Shown here one piece after another: positions 10,850-22,001 of a stretch of 64,000 bases of DNA. A program made the position numbers and the translations under genes. Position 1 is the stretch's first letter; the number at the start of each line of letters is the position of its first letter. The notes below the pieces were generated by a model, which saw nothing but the letters and a program-made list of their open reading frames with translations, was not told where the DNA came from and ran no database searches. The stretch is from Closterium sp. NIES-65. Its lineage: Eukaryota > Streptophyta > Zygnematophyceae > Desmidiales > Closteriaceae. The stretch is from positions 992,001 through 1,056,000 of the forward strand of contig CANXME010002568.1 of the NCBI GenBank assembly GCA_948144175.1. Reading direction: 5' to 3'.

Positions 10850-12021
10850 TGTCAACGGGAGTTGTCTGTTGGCCCCGTCCTCGCTTGGGCAGAGCCGACT
10901 TCATGGTCGGGTGTGAGGGGAGCAGCCGACCTGCAGCACTGGGCGAGCTGGTTGATGAGGAGGTCAACCTGCACGGGAGCCACTGCATGGACGCCAACTT
11001 TAGGATGGTGCCAACTTCCGGGAGGTCGACCTGGGAAGTCGACCTGCAGAGGACGTCAACTTGGTGACGTCAACTTGAGGCAGCCGACTTGGGTGGTTGG
11101 CTGACAGGACTGCTGGTCGACCTGGTGGCTGGTCGACCAGACCTGCTGGTCGATTTGCTGGTGGTCGACCTGACCTGGTGGTCGACGGAGGAGGGGCCGA
11201 CGTTGACCTCGACTCAGGACGCCGAGAAGATGGGCGTCGAGTAGCAGGGCGTCAACTTGGTGACGCCGACTTCAAGTAGCCGACTTGGGTGATCGGCTGA
11301 CAACTGCACTGGTCGACGAGGAGCTGATCGACCAGGAGTGACGTCGACCTGGAGCTGGTCAACTAGAGGTGTGGTCGACCTGGTGAGGTCGACTTGGAGG
11401 TGGTCGTCGACTTGGGAGGTCGACGGGCACGTACGGGAGCAGCTGGTCGACGGGGTTGCCCGGTCGACCAGGTTACCTGGGTGACGAGGTTCTGCGGAGG
11501 AGTGCGACGGTCGCCCATGCAAAGTTGGCGAGTCCGACCTCGGTGGTGGTATCCCGAGGTCGACATGGCGGATCAGGTGAAGTCGCCAGCATGAAGATGA
11601 CTTGGTGTGTGCGTTGTGCAGGTGACGAGGCTCAGCCCGCCAATCATCTGCGAGCACCTGCGAAGCGGGTGCGCTGCTGTTCTGCGTGAGCAACGTTGGC
11701 ACGCCGTCAACCTGCGATGTTGGCATGCCGTCGACTTTGCATTGCTGGAGCGCGGTCGACCAAGTTGTGCTGGAACGCGGTCGACCGAGCTGCGCTGGCA
11801 GTCGACCAACCTGAATGCTAGCTCTGATGTAGTCCTGTCTTGCCAACTTCATTGTACCATTGTTGTCAAGTTTCTCTAGTAAAACTCTTGCCAATTTGCC
11901 CAGTGAACTAGCAAGCAGTGTATGCACTAGGAAACCGACTAAGGACCAACGAATGCAAAGATCACACGAGCACCAGTGCCTAGCCCATAGTCTAGCTCCC
12001 GTTGCAGTAGATATCTCCGCA
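10850..12021 (+). repeat. A 3' LTR
   Basis: Same length as the 5' LTR and ending CTCCGCA, followed by the target duplication GGGTC. Gypsy integrase sequence resumes at once. Confidence 0.9.
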
Positions 12022-12026
12022 GGGTC

Positions 12027-12602
12027 CGAGCTGCTTGTAAAATTTCGGCGAACTGTTTCGCTCGTGGCACCGGGTTGTCGGGATTCGGAGTCAAGGATAC
12101 TGTCGGGTCTTGTCCGTAGTTCAGGTAAAACGGTGACTGTTGGGTCGTGGCGGAAGGCGAATTGTTGTACGGGAATTTGATGAGTGGCACGTGCTGTTCC
12201 CAGGTGGTTGGATCGTCGCACGTGGCTCAGATGAGGGCGTATCTTTGGTTTGGATCATGGCACTGTTCATCTTACTGTTTGGGTCATGCGGAAATCGCGC
12301 ATGACCCAAAGTGGCCTTTTGAAGCGCGGAATATGTGGCGTTTTGTGCTGTTTGTGTCATGCAGAAAACGCGTATGACCCAAAGTAGCCTTATGACCCGA
12401 ACCAAAGATACGCCCTGAGCCGCTCCATGGTCTGATTTATCCTTTCTGTCTGTCCAACAATCTCGGGGTGGTACGAAGAACTGAATTGTAGCCGCATGCC
12501 AAACTGCTGCCACAAGTACCGCCAGAAGTTGCTGGTGAATTTCGTGTCGCGGTCGATGATGATCATTGCTGGTATCCCGTCCAATTTAATGACAGTGGAG
12601 AT
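12027..12602 (-). pseudogene. G1 integrase core remnant
   Basis: The minus strand shows the catalytic core of a Ty3/gypsy integrase: DRDTKFTSNFWRYLW with a D of the DDE triad, SSYHPEIVGQTERINQTME with the E, then PLIKFPYNNSPSATT and SPFYLNYGQDP. A 181-bp MITE sits inside it. Element A lies on one side and element B on the other. Confidence 0.85.
12235..12415. mobile_element. 181-bp Tourist/Harbinger-like MITE
   Basis: The ends are inverted copies beginning GGGCGTATCTTTGGTT (right end read on the minus strand), about 24 bp with two mismatches. The flanks are TGA on both sides (12232-12234 and 12416-12418), a 3-bp duplication. The interior repeats GGGTCAT/ATGACCC words and codes for nothing. 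Tourist-type MITEs of the PIF/Harbinger superfamily have similar G-rich TTTGGTT ends and 3-bp duplications, usually TWA, so the assignment is likely but not certain. Confidence 0.7.
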
Positions 12603-12607
12603 GAAAA

Positions 12608-12733
12608 TGTTGAACAAGAATGAATGAACTAACAGTGAAATGAGTACAAGTATGAAAACCTAGAAATGTGTACCCCTTATAGGCTAATCCACTGTAGCCT
12701 AAACAACTACAACAACATATATAATGTTTGACA
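12608..12733 (-). repeat. B 3' LTR
   Basis: 126 bp, TGTCAAAC...CAACA on the minus strand, preceded by a TATGGGGGTG polypurine tract. Confidence 0.9.
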
Positions 12734-12735
12734 CA

Positions 12736-12756
12736 CCCCCATAGGCGAAGTGGGGG
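12736..12756 (-). other. polypurine-tract hairpin of B
   Basis: CCCCCA (12736-12741) and TGGGGG (12751-12756) form a perfect 6-bp inverted repeat around a 9-nt loop. One arm is the polypurine tract that primes plus-strand synthesis. The same arrangement occurs in D, E and I. Confidence 0.65.
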
Positions 12757-12952
12757 AGAACTAGGGGTCACAAGACCAGTTAAGGAAAGCAAAGCAAAGC
12801 AAAGCAAGCTCAGGGTGGATCACAACGTCACCACACAATCCGAGCACAAGTTCAAGGCCACAAGGCCAGTTCACATGCAGGAGTACATATATATATAAGA
12901 CTAAACAAGCAAGAGGAGTAATATAAATATATATGTAACAATACAAAGAGGG

Positions 12953-15900
12953 TCAAGAGGAGAGCAAGTGAGGCAAGACAGACACAAGACCCAGCTGGGT
13001 ACAGCAGCGCTGATGATCACAAGGCGGAAGTGCCTTGGTGAAGACATCAGCAGTGTTGGCCTCAGAGGCCACGTACGCAAGTCGCAACTGACCACGCTGC
13101 TGTAGCTCACGAGCAAGGAAGTAGCGGAGAGCAATGTGCTTCGTTCTGTGCTCCAGTCTCTGCTCTCGACACAAGGCCAGCATGGCCTTGTTGTCGACGT
13201 ACAGGACTGGAGGAGAACGAGGCGGCTCTCCAAGGTCGGTCAGTAGGTAGGTGAGCCAGTGAAGCTCCTGTGCAGCCATGGCCCCTGCGTAGATCTCAGC
13301 CTTACAACTAAAGCCGAGAACAGAAGACGAGCCAGTAGCCCGCCACGAAACAGAGCCGGAACCAAGGCTGAAGGTGTAACCCTGTGACGACCGCTGTGTA
13401 GCCTGGTCGTCAGCCCAAGAAGCGTCTGCATGTCCAGTGAGGACCACTGGAATCCGCCCTCCAAGCACTAGCCCCATGCCCGACGTACTGCACAAGTAGC
13501 GCAACACCCTCTTCGCTGCAGCCATGTGCTCTGGTCGGTGTCTCCCAGGAGCAACATAGCGTGCAAGAATGCTAAGAGGGTATGCAAGGTCAGGTCGTGT
13601 GCAGGTCATCAGGTACATGAGACAGCCAACAAGCTCTGGGTACGGGCCACTCGACTCTACGGACTCATCCGAAGGCAGAGCTGAGAGCGAGTGGCGAGTA
13701 GGCAGAGGAGTGGCCTGAGGCGAGGAGTACGTGAAGCCGAAGCGCTGAAGGACCTGCTGCACCATGTGTGACTGAGTCAGGGTAATGGTGCGGCGTGCTC
13801 TGTCCCGGGTGATCTGCAAGCCAAGGTAGCTGCGCAGTTCACCCAGGTCAGTGCACGTGTGTCTCTTCTGCAGCTCGGACTTCACGTAGGCGAGTCCAGT
13901 AGTGTCAGCTGTGGCAAAGACCAAGTCGTCGACGTACACAAGGATGTAGAACGGCGGCAGAGAGGTGTCGGTGCGCAGAAACAGCGACGGGTCGGCAGTA
14001 GAAGGAGCGAACCCAAGAGCCGCAAGCGTAGTCCTCAGTGTGTCGTGCCACTCACGTGGCGCCTGGCGGAGACCGTAGACTGGACGCCAGAGACTCCACT
14101 TGGTACTAGGAGGGAAAGACCCAGTGAAGCCAGGTGGGTGGCGCAGCCAGATCTCCTCGTGCAGGCTGCCCTGCAAGAAAGCTGTGCTGAAGTCGAGAGA
14201 GTGCAGCTCGTAGTCCCGGTGAGCAGCAACGTGCAGTAGTACCCGAAGAGTGGTCATCTTTGGGGTGGGGGAGAAGGTCTGAAAGTAGTCAACTCCCTGC
14301 CGCTGACTGAAGCCTACGAGCCACGTAACGCGCCTTGAAGACAGGCGGAGAACCCGGCGGCCGCTTCACCCTGAAGATCCACATGCCACTGACGATGTTC
14401 GCCCCAGGAGGGGGGACAGCGTCAACGTAGGTGCCTGTGGACTTCTAGGAAGCCATCTCTGCATCCATAGCTGCCTGCCACTGAGAGGAGTAGGGACCCT
14501 CTATCGCCTCCGCGTAAGAGCAGCGGAGTGGGGATGTCAAGTGCATCCGGGTCTCCCTCAGGGGTAAGCAGTACGGACACGAGATGAGGTGAAGCAGCGG
14601 CCAAGCACTGGAACTCCTCCTGCTTGTCCTCAAGGACGTCCGTGCCAAGGGCACACTCACCCCCGACGTACGGAGGACAGACAGACTCAGACTCAGCGAC
14701 AAGACTCGCAGCGTAGTCTAGGCGACAGCGAGCAGCAAAGACGACGAGCTCAGCAACTAGGGTAGACGCAGCAGAAGACTCGAAAGAAGGGTCAGTGACT
14801 GCAGTAGCAAGGAGACGCGTGACAGTAGGACTGGCAGCACGAAGAGAGTCCGACGCAGGGTCGGGGAGAGCAGGAAGAGTGGACGCAGGAGGAGAAGGCA
14901 AAGGGGCACGCAGAGGAGAAGTAGACGGACGTAGAGACATCTGGTGCGTGCCAGGGGCAGGAGGAGGACGCTGGCGCGAACTACGAGCACTAGCGCTAGC
15001 AGAACGGACAGGCGACGCAGGACGAGACGCAGACTCACGACGCTCAGTAAGACCGCCAGTAGGACCATGTGTAAGGAGAAGGAGCAGGTAGTGGGGAGGC
15101 CGGCTGCAACTGTAACTGTGACGGGACAGGCTGTGAACACGCTAAGGGAGGAGGACCAGGAGGAGGCGAGAGACCAAGAACCTGCTGAAGGAGCGGAACG
15201 AAGTACGGCTGAGGGCGCGCGGTGACGCCAGACACAGCAGGGACAGCACCTGTACCCCCAGCGGCAGTACCAGAACCAGCAGCAGCTCCAACGCCCAGGT
15301 CCTCAGTACTAGTCTCAGCACCAACGCCCGAGTCCTCAGCACCAGCAGTGTCTCCAACACCAGGGTCCACAATACCTGCCGCAGCTCCAACGCCCGGGTC
15401 CTCAGCACCAGCAGGGACTCCAACACCAGGGTCCACAGCACCAGCCGCAGCTCCAACGCCCGGGTCCTCAGCACGAGTAGCACCTCCAACTCCCGGGTCC
15501 ACAGCACCAGCAGCAGCTCCAACGCCAGGGTCTGCAGCACCAGCCGCAGCCCCAACGCCCGGGTCCTCAGCACCGGCAGCACCTCCAACTCTCGGGTCCG
15601 CAGCACCAACAGCAGCTCCAACGCCCGGGTCCGTAGCACCAGCAACAGCCGGGTCCGTGAGACGAGGCGCACCACTCCGAAGTGTGCAACGGCGCTCGTA
15701 CCACTCACGGATCCGCTCACGAGAGGGGAGCTCCCGACTAGGAGGAGAAGTACCAGCACCAGTCCCTGCAGTGCGCCTGGTCCCAGAGGTACCTCTCCGG
15801 AGGCTGCATTACTGTAAGTACCACTTACGCAACTGCTCCGAGGAGAGGTCTCGTCCAGGTGTAGTACCCTCAGGCCCAGCACCGCCAGAGTCAGAACTCC

Positions 15901-17763
15901 CAGACCCAGCACCCCCAGGCTCAGCACCCCCAGTCACCGCACCCCCAGGCTCAGCACTCCCAGGCTCAGTATCCCCAGTGTCCGCACCCCCAGGCTCAGC
16001 ACCCTGAGAGTCCGCACCCCCACGCCCAGCACCCCCAGAGTCCGCACCCCCAGGCTCAGCACCCCCAGTAGGACGAGAGTCGACAGCAACCTCAACAGGC
16101 TCGACCGGGTCTACCTGAGACACACCTGAGGGAGCGGCACCCTGAGGGAGGAGGGGGTCTACGACAGCAGCACCTGGCGCGAGGAAGAGAGGCGGGGGTG
16201 GGAGCGGGGCAGTGCGGTAGGGGAAGAGGCGGTAGTAGGGGACAGACTCGTCAAAAGTGACGTCCTGAGAGGGCAAGTGCCGGCGCGAGGTGGCGTGGTA
16301 AAACTGCCAACCAGGCGCGTCCGGAACAAAGCCGAGGAAGACGCAGGGAACAGCACGAGATGAGAGCTTCTCCGCAGACGAATCGCGGACAAAAGCTCGA
16401 GATCCCCAGACCCGGAAACGCGACGCATCGCCAACCTCCCCCGTCCATAGCAGTGTGGGCGAGGTCTCCGGCAAGGAGACACGGGGCCAGAGGTTGAGCT
16501 GATGCGCAGCGTACCGGACCGCAAACGGCCACAGAAAGTGGGGGGCAGCCGCATGGATCAAGGAGGTACGAGCTACCTCCATGACCAGGCCAATGCGGCG
16601 CTCCGCAACCCCATTCTGCTGTGGAGAGGCCGGAAGCGTGAACGACTGCTCAATGCCGTGCTCAGCACAGTAGGCTTGCCAAGAGGTCGGAGGAGAACTC
16701 ACCACCTCTGTCAGAGTGTAAGCGCAGAACAGGAATGTCCGAGCGGAAACGCTCGCTGAGCTGGAGACGAGCTCTGCGGATCCAAGGGATCAAAACATCA
16801 GGGACCTCACCCTTGGTGCGCAAGGGGAAGACCGTGGTGTAGCGCGAGTAGTCGTCAACAACGATCAGGAAGTACCTCTCCTGACCCTGACCACGGACGC
16901 GGGCTGGGCCCCACACGTCCATGTGGAGCGTCTGCAAAGGAGCAGTCGTCGGGGGAAACGAGGAGGAGTGAGGAGCGGCGCGCTGCTGCCCCTCGACACA
17001 GGGAAGACAGGGAGGAGCAGGCGAGGGTGGGAGGGGAGGGAGGACCCTAGGGAAGACCAGAGACAAGGTACCGGGAGTGCATGGCACGAAGGCGCTGCAC
17101 AGACGGGTGGCCCAGTCGGTGGTGCTAGAGGACAGTCTCGTGCGCTAGAGAGCGACACGAGCAGGGGGCGGACAGCTGACCTGACGCGGACGCAGACGCA
17201 GACGCAGCGACTTGAGGGGGGGGAGTAGTCAGTGTGTACAGGTCCGACCCCGGCTGCCGGGTGAAGGTAGCCAAGTGGCGGCCTATACGGGCACACGTGC
17301 AGTGTGTGACACGCTCGTAGGCAGGGGTGAACTGGTGAACACCCGCGTCCTGTAGTGCACAACCTGCAACCAAGTTTGTAGAGAACGAGGGGAGGTGGAG
17401 ACCTGACAGTGTGCCCGACGGGACCGCAAGACAGGGAAGGACAGTGGAGGAGGTCGCAAGGACCGGACCCCCAGAGGGGTCAGCGAGGGAGACAGCAACT
17501 GGCCGAGCAAGGGGCTCAAGGGCAGTGCGGTCACGAAAGAAACAGCGAGAGGCACCTGAATCCAGGGTGAAGGTGTGCAGTGCTGCAGTCGACACAGTAC
17601 TAGGGGGGGCAGACGTACACGCACCTAGAGCAGCAGCCTCACCAGCACCTGGGGTAGCGAACACACGAGTACCTGGAGCGGCAGACGCACTGGCCCTAAT
17701 GCCCGGGTCCGGCGGGACACTCAGGTACTTAGCACCCTCTCCACTAGTAGACATCACATACAT
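12953..17763 (-). pseudogene. B protease-integrase-linker-RT-RNase H remnant
   Basis: On the minus strand: protease motif LDSGAS near 17580, integrase zinc part CLPCVEGQQRAAPHSS near 17000, integrase core LHSDRGGEFSSDL and SPQQNGVAERRIGL near 16700, and a linker of about 1.5 kb rich in short Gly/Ala/Pro/Glu repeats. Then a reverse transcriptase with LDFSTAFLQGSLHEEIW, YGLRQAPREW and YVDDLVFA, and an RNase H with GHADASWADDQATQRS and DNKAMLALCREQRLEHRTKH, ending at 12953. Parts and order are normal for copia. Confidence 0.85.
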
Positions 17764-19058
17764 GGCAGTGAGAATAGCATCAAAGTCTAGAGCATAAATA
17801 TCAATCCCCCTCTTCAGGAGATCAACCCAGCGGGGCAGCTCAGTGGCCTGAGGGAACTGAACACGCTAAGCGTCGTTCAGACGAGCGAAGCAACGCTGTG
17901 TGGCGTGCGGTCCCCCACACGGCTGGCCAGTGCGGTCACCAGTGCTAATGACGTAGGTGCAGCTAAGGCCACCCCCCCCCCCCCCATGCTGAGAGTACCA
18001 CTCACGGACCTCCTGGGGCGACGGAGTGTGCTGCTGGCCCTGGCCACCGCCAGTGCCTCCACGACGACCACCGCCGCTACCACCTCCTCGACCACCCCAA
18101 TCCCGGCCGCTGCCTCGTCCACCGCCACCCCCACCACCTCCTCCGCCTCGGCCACCTCCCCCGCCGCTGCCGCCACCCCCGCCACTGCTGCCACCTCCCC
18201 CACCCGCGCCACCCCCCCAACCACCACCACCTCCCCCACCACCGCCACCCCCGCTGTCACCACCACCGCCCTTGCCCCCCTTGCCCTTGCCGCTGCGGCG
18301 CCCACTCGAAGCAGACGCAGTCCCGACCTTCTCAACACCAAGGAGGTCGACAGCAGCAGCAGAGGTGACAGAGGGAAGAAGGGGGGAGGGAGAACACCCC
18401 TCAAAGAACGGGGTACGGGGGTCACCGCGAGAGGCACCTACAGCGACTATGCTAGCCTCAGCTGCAAGGAGTTCCTTCTCGAGGAGGGCAATGGTGAGCT
18501 CGGTGGGGCAGCGAGCTAGGAAGTGGTCCCTGACTGAGTCAGAGTGTCAGGGAGGCGCGTGACTAGGTGGTAGAGAGTGAGCCAGAGCGGGGGTGGGTTC
18601 TTGGCAAGGAACTCATCAGGCATAGCGGCGCGGAAGTGAGCCTCACTAGTGCGGAGGTGGGTAATGAGATCAGCGACAGTGTGGAAGGAAGCTAAGTCGG
18701 GGAACAGGTAGGGAAGAGAGAGACGGCCTAGAGCGGCAGAGGCCGGTGAGGAGTAGCAGGCAACGACAGCAGTGTACAGTGCCTGTGCAGTCTTGTGCTG
18801 CCCAAAGTGCTCGCGCTCATCTATCGGCAGAGAGTTGCGAATAGGGAAGCGAGCATGGGCGTCACGAGTCTGCCACTGTGAGCAGGCAGTGCTGTCAGCA
18901 GTAGCAGCAGGAGCAGTAGCGTGGCCTAAGGCGTGATCGTACAGCGAGATGTCTTCCTTGGCAGTGAGCTGTAGGAAGAGGTGTAGGTCATCAAGCCAGG
19001 TGTCGAACTTCACTGGGCGGCCCTCAGCATCGAAGGCTAGCACAGGAGGGCTAGCCAT
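17764..19058 (-). pseudogene. B gag remnant
   Basis: It starts MASPPVLAFDAEGRPVKFDTW, the N-terminus shared with I, J and C. A helical core (PDLASFHTVADLITHLRTSE) follows, then a Gly-rich tract (about 18050-18290, seen as a long proline frame on the other strand) and a Cys/His motif region near 17880-17960. Confidence 0.8.
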
Positions 19059-19079
19059 GGTAGCAGCAGTAGGAAAAGC

Positions 19080-19803
19080 AGTAGGAGCAGTAGAGTAGGT
19101 AGGGCGGCGCGGCTCGGTACAGGTAGGGCGGCGCGGCTCGGGTCGGGCGGCGCGGCTCGGTTCGGGCGGCTCGGGTCGGGCGGCGCGGCTCGGTTCGGGC
19201 GGCTCGGGTCGGGCGGCTCGGTTCGGTTAGGGCTGGCGGCTCGGGTCGGGCGGCTCGGTTCCGTTAGGGCTGGGCGGCTCGGGTCGGCTCGGTTCGGGCT
19301 GCTCGGTTCGGGCGGCTCGTTCTGGGTGGGGCCGTTCGGGGCCGCTAAGGGCGAGCGCGGGGAGCGGGTGGGGCTGTGAGGGACGAGCGCGGGGCCGACG
19401 TGGGCGCTAGGGGCGAGCGCGGGGCCTATCGAGGCTGTGAGGGACGAGCGCGGGGCCGATCGGGGCCGTAAGGGACGAGCGCGGGGCCGACGTGGGCCTC
19501 TAAGGGCGAGCACGGGGCCTATCGGGTCCGTGAGGGACGAGCGCGGGGCCGATCGGGGCCGGAAGGGATGAGCGCGGGGCAACGCGGGCCTCTAGGGGTA
19601 AGCGCGGGGCCGATTCGGGGCCGGTAAGGACGAGCGCGGGGCCGACGCAGGCCTCTAGGGGTAAGCGCGGGGCCGATTCGGGGCCTCTAAAAGCGAGCGC
19701 GGGGCCGACCGAGGTCTCTAGGTGCGAGAGCGTGGGGCCGACGGGGCCTCTAGGGGCGTGAAAGCCGAGGCGCCCTAGGGCGTAGGTAGGTAGGTAGGTA
19801 GGT
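19080..19803. repeat. B leader: GC-rich tandem repeats and a TAGG microsatellite
   Basis: Between gag and the primer-binding site lie short degenerate repeats. Near gag they read CGGCTCGGGTCGGG; further out they read GAGCGCGGGGCCGAT with GGGCCTCTAGGGG. The region ends in five or six TAGG units at about 19784-19804. No coding function is seen. Confidence 0.7.
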
Positions 19804-19827
19804 AGTGGTGGGCCCTAAAAAAAAATC

Positions 19828-19855
19828 GGTCCTAGGAAGGACCTGCTCTATACCA
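19828..19855 (-). promoter_or_regulatory. B primer-binding site and adjacent hairpin
   Basis: Read on the minus strand, TGGTATAGAGCAGG directly follows the 5' LTR and matches the 3' end of initiator tRNA-Met with few changes. Next comes a perfect hairpin, GGTCC/GGACC with a 6-nt loop (19828-19843), then a T-run and GGGCCCACCAC. Confidence 0.7.
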
Positions 19856-19981
19856 TGTTGAACAAGAATGAATGAACTAACAGTGAAATGAGTACAAGTA
19901 TGAAAACCTAGAAATGTGTACCCCCTATAGGCTAACCCACTGTAGCCTAAACAACTACAACAACATATATAATGTTTGATA
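19856..19981 (-). repeat. B 5' LTR
   Basis: 126 bp, three differences from the 3' copy. The target duplication GAAAA follows at 19982. Confidence 0.9.
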
Positions 19982-19986
19982 GAAAA

Positions 19987-20968
19987 GGCGGGCTGTTTCT
20001 TCGGCTGGGATTGATTTCTTGCAGGCTGCAAAGTGTGCCATTTTCGTCAGTCGATCAACGGCGACCAGGATCGCGTCATTCCCATTTGCTCCGGCCAGTA
20101 ACCCCGTGACGAAGTCCATCGTCACCTGCTGCCAAACACGCTCTGGGGGTGGTATTGGTTGCAACTGTTCTTCCGGCCGTTTCCATGATGATTTCATGAT
20201 CTGGCAAGTGTAACAAGATGCCACGTGTCGTTGAACGTCGTCAACATATCGGGTCGGTAATAATACCGCTCCAGCTGCTGCCGTGTTTTCTCTACCCCGA
20301 AATGCCCCGAGGTAACTCCATCGTGTGCCTCCTACAACAGAAATTCCCGTAACAGTGTGTACCCTGGTATCCAGATGCGGTCGGTCCCGGCTTTTACGTA
20401 ATAAACTCCCTTTGCTGCTGCGAAGTGCTGCGAATCTCCTCCTGTGAAGAATGAATCCGTTTGGCACCCGTGGGTAAATAGTCCTGTCAGTAGTGGGCTG
20501 GTCTGGTCAAGTAGTATTGCATGGATCTTGGCAGTGAGGCGGGTCAGTGCGTCGGCGATGTTTGATGCCCCCTTTTTGTAGGTGACCGTGTAGTGAAAAT
20601 TGGACTCGAGGAAATCGAGCCAGCGATTCTGTCGTGGGTTGAGGTGGGGATGTGTGCGGAGGTACTGTAATGATTTATGGTCTGTCCTTACTGTCACGTC
20701 TACGCCGGTCAAGTAACAATGCCACACCTTTGAATGCGTGCACGATCGCGAGCATTTCGCGGTCATGTATCGGGTAATTTTTCTCAAGCGGATGTAGTTT
20801 TCGTGACTCATATGCGATGGGCTGTAGGCCGTTGCCGAAGTCCTGTAGCAGTATGGCTCCGATGGCGATGTCGCTTGCGTCTGTAACTACTTCGGATGGG
20901 CGGTGTCCGTCGGGGATGCGCAGTACGCGCGGTGAACAAAGAACATTTTTCAGGGGAGAGAAGGCATT
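19987..20968 (-). pseudogene. G1 RNase H and integrase N-terminal remnant
   Basis: The minus strand shows the Ty3/gypsy RNase H (VVTDASDIAIGAILLQD, YESRKLHPLEKNYPIHDREM, VRTDHKSLQYLRT, KKGASNIADALTR). The integrase zinc region and core start follow (HVASCYTCQIMKS, WQQVTMDFVTGL, VAVDRLTKMAHF). Element C interrupts it at 20968. Confidence 0.85.
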
Positions 20969-21097
20969 GTCAAACTTATATGCTATAGTTTGTGTAGGCT
21001 GTAGTGGGGTAGATAATATGGGGTACAACACTTTTAGGTTCACTACTTGTACCCACCTATTTCCTAGTGCATTTCATTCACTCGTACTATTCTCACA
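20969..21097 (+). repeat. C 5' LTR
   Basis: TGTCAAAC...TCTCACA, 129 bp, with the clade's shared core GTAGGCTGTAGTGGGGTA. No 3' partner is left. Confidence 0.82.
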
Positions 21098-21169
21098 TGG
21101 TATAGAGCAGGTTCCCTAGTACGACAGTTTTTTTAGGGCCCACCACTATTTTTTTTTTCCTGCCCTGCC

Positions 21170-21720
21170 CGAAGCGCCCTCCCGTGCCTGCCCGCCCTGT
21201 CGCGCGCCTCGCGCCTGCCCCGCCTGCGCCCCGTGAGCCTACCCAGCCATTGCGGCCCTGTCCTCGTGGCCCTGCCTGAAGCCGTCGTGGCCCTGCCCTG
21301 CCGCTGTTGCGGCCTTGCCCTGCACCCGCCGTCGCGGCCCTGCCTCCTGCCGTCGCAGACCTGCCGACCGCCATTGCGGCCCCACCTGCCGCCCTCACGG
21401 TCCTACCCTGCCGCAGTCGCGGCCCTGCCTACCGCCGTTGCGGCCCTATTCTGTCGCAGTCGCGGCCCTATTCTGCCGCAGTCGCGGCCCTGCCTGCCAC
21501 TGCCGCGGCCCTTCCTGCTGCCGCAGTCGTGGCCCTGCCTGCTGCTGCCGCGGCCCTTCCTGCAGCCGTAGTCGCGGCCCTGCCTCCAGCCGCGGTTGCG
21601 GCCCTTCCTACAGCCGCAGTCGCGGCCCTGCCTACAGCCGCAGTCGTGGCCCTGCCTCCAGCTGCAGTTGCGGCCCTGCCTACGGCCGCCGTCGCGGCCC
21701 TACCCTGCCCACCCGTCAGG
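21170..21720. repeat. C leader: GC-rich tandem repeats
   Basis: Repeats of about 30 bp built on GCCGCAGTCGCGGCCCTGCCT, degenerate but clearly tandem. Gag begins at 22002 after a CTG/ACTGCT-rich stretch (21945-21995). Confidence 0.7.
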
Positions 21721-22001
21721 CGCCTGCCCTACGCGCCTCTGGTGAGTACCTCCCCTAGCTGCACTGCCCGCGCTCCTGCCCGACAAGCGCACAGCCGAGC
21801 AGCGCCGCCCAGCTGAGCCAAGCCGCGCAGCTGAGCTGCGCCGCCCAGCTGGGCCTAGCCGCCCAGCCGAGCCGTGCCACACTGCTCTGCTGAGCTGCAC
21901 TGCTCTGCCGAGCTGCGCTGCCCTGCCCTACTGAGCCGCGCTGCTTCTGCTGCTACTGCTACTGCTGCTGCTACTGTTGCTACTGCTACTGCTCTGCCAC
22001 C

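Larger units (their letters stand above)
4192..12021 (+). mobile_element. A: Ty1/copia retrotransposon with 1172-bp GTCGAC-rich LTRs
   Basis: Two LTRs of exactly 1172 bp (4192-5363 and 10850-12021) bound the element. The flanks are GGGTC on both sides (4187-4191 and 12022-12026), within the gypsy integrase region. A primer-binding-site-like TGGTGTGGTGAGC follows the 5' LTR at 5364, and a purine tract GGCAGGGGAG precedes the 3' LTR. The interior reads gag, protease, integrase, reverse transcriptase, RNase H, the copia order. The LTRs differ at roughly 40 positions by eye (about 96-97% identical), so it is moderately old. It is broken at about five places. Confidence 0.92.
12608..19981 (-). mobile_element. 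B: Ty1/copia retrotransposon, short-LTR clade
   Basis: LTRs of 126 bp (12608-12733 and 19856-19981) are flanked by GAAAA on both sides (12603-12607 and 19982-19986), inside the gypsy integrase. The minus strand reads leader, gag, protease, integrase, linker, reverse transcriptase, RNase H. The LTRs differ at three positions of 126. The element is full length but broken at about ten or more places. Confidence 0.92.

Noticed and set aside
15222-16007. 261-codon Ala/Pro/Thr repeat frame on the plus strand
   Set aside because: It is antisense to the B integrase-RT linker. The repeats open several frames at once.
18026-18562. Long proline-rich plus-strand frame
   Set aside because: It is the opposite strand of the Gly-rich tract of gag in B. 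The same holds for 22658-23227, 36271-36561 and 53238-53798.
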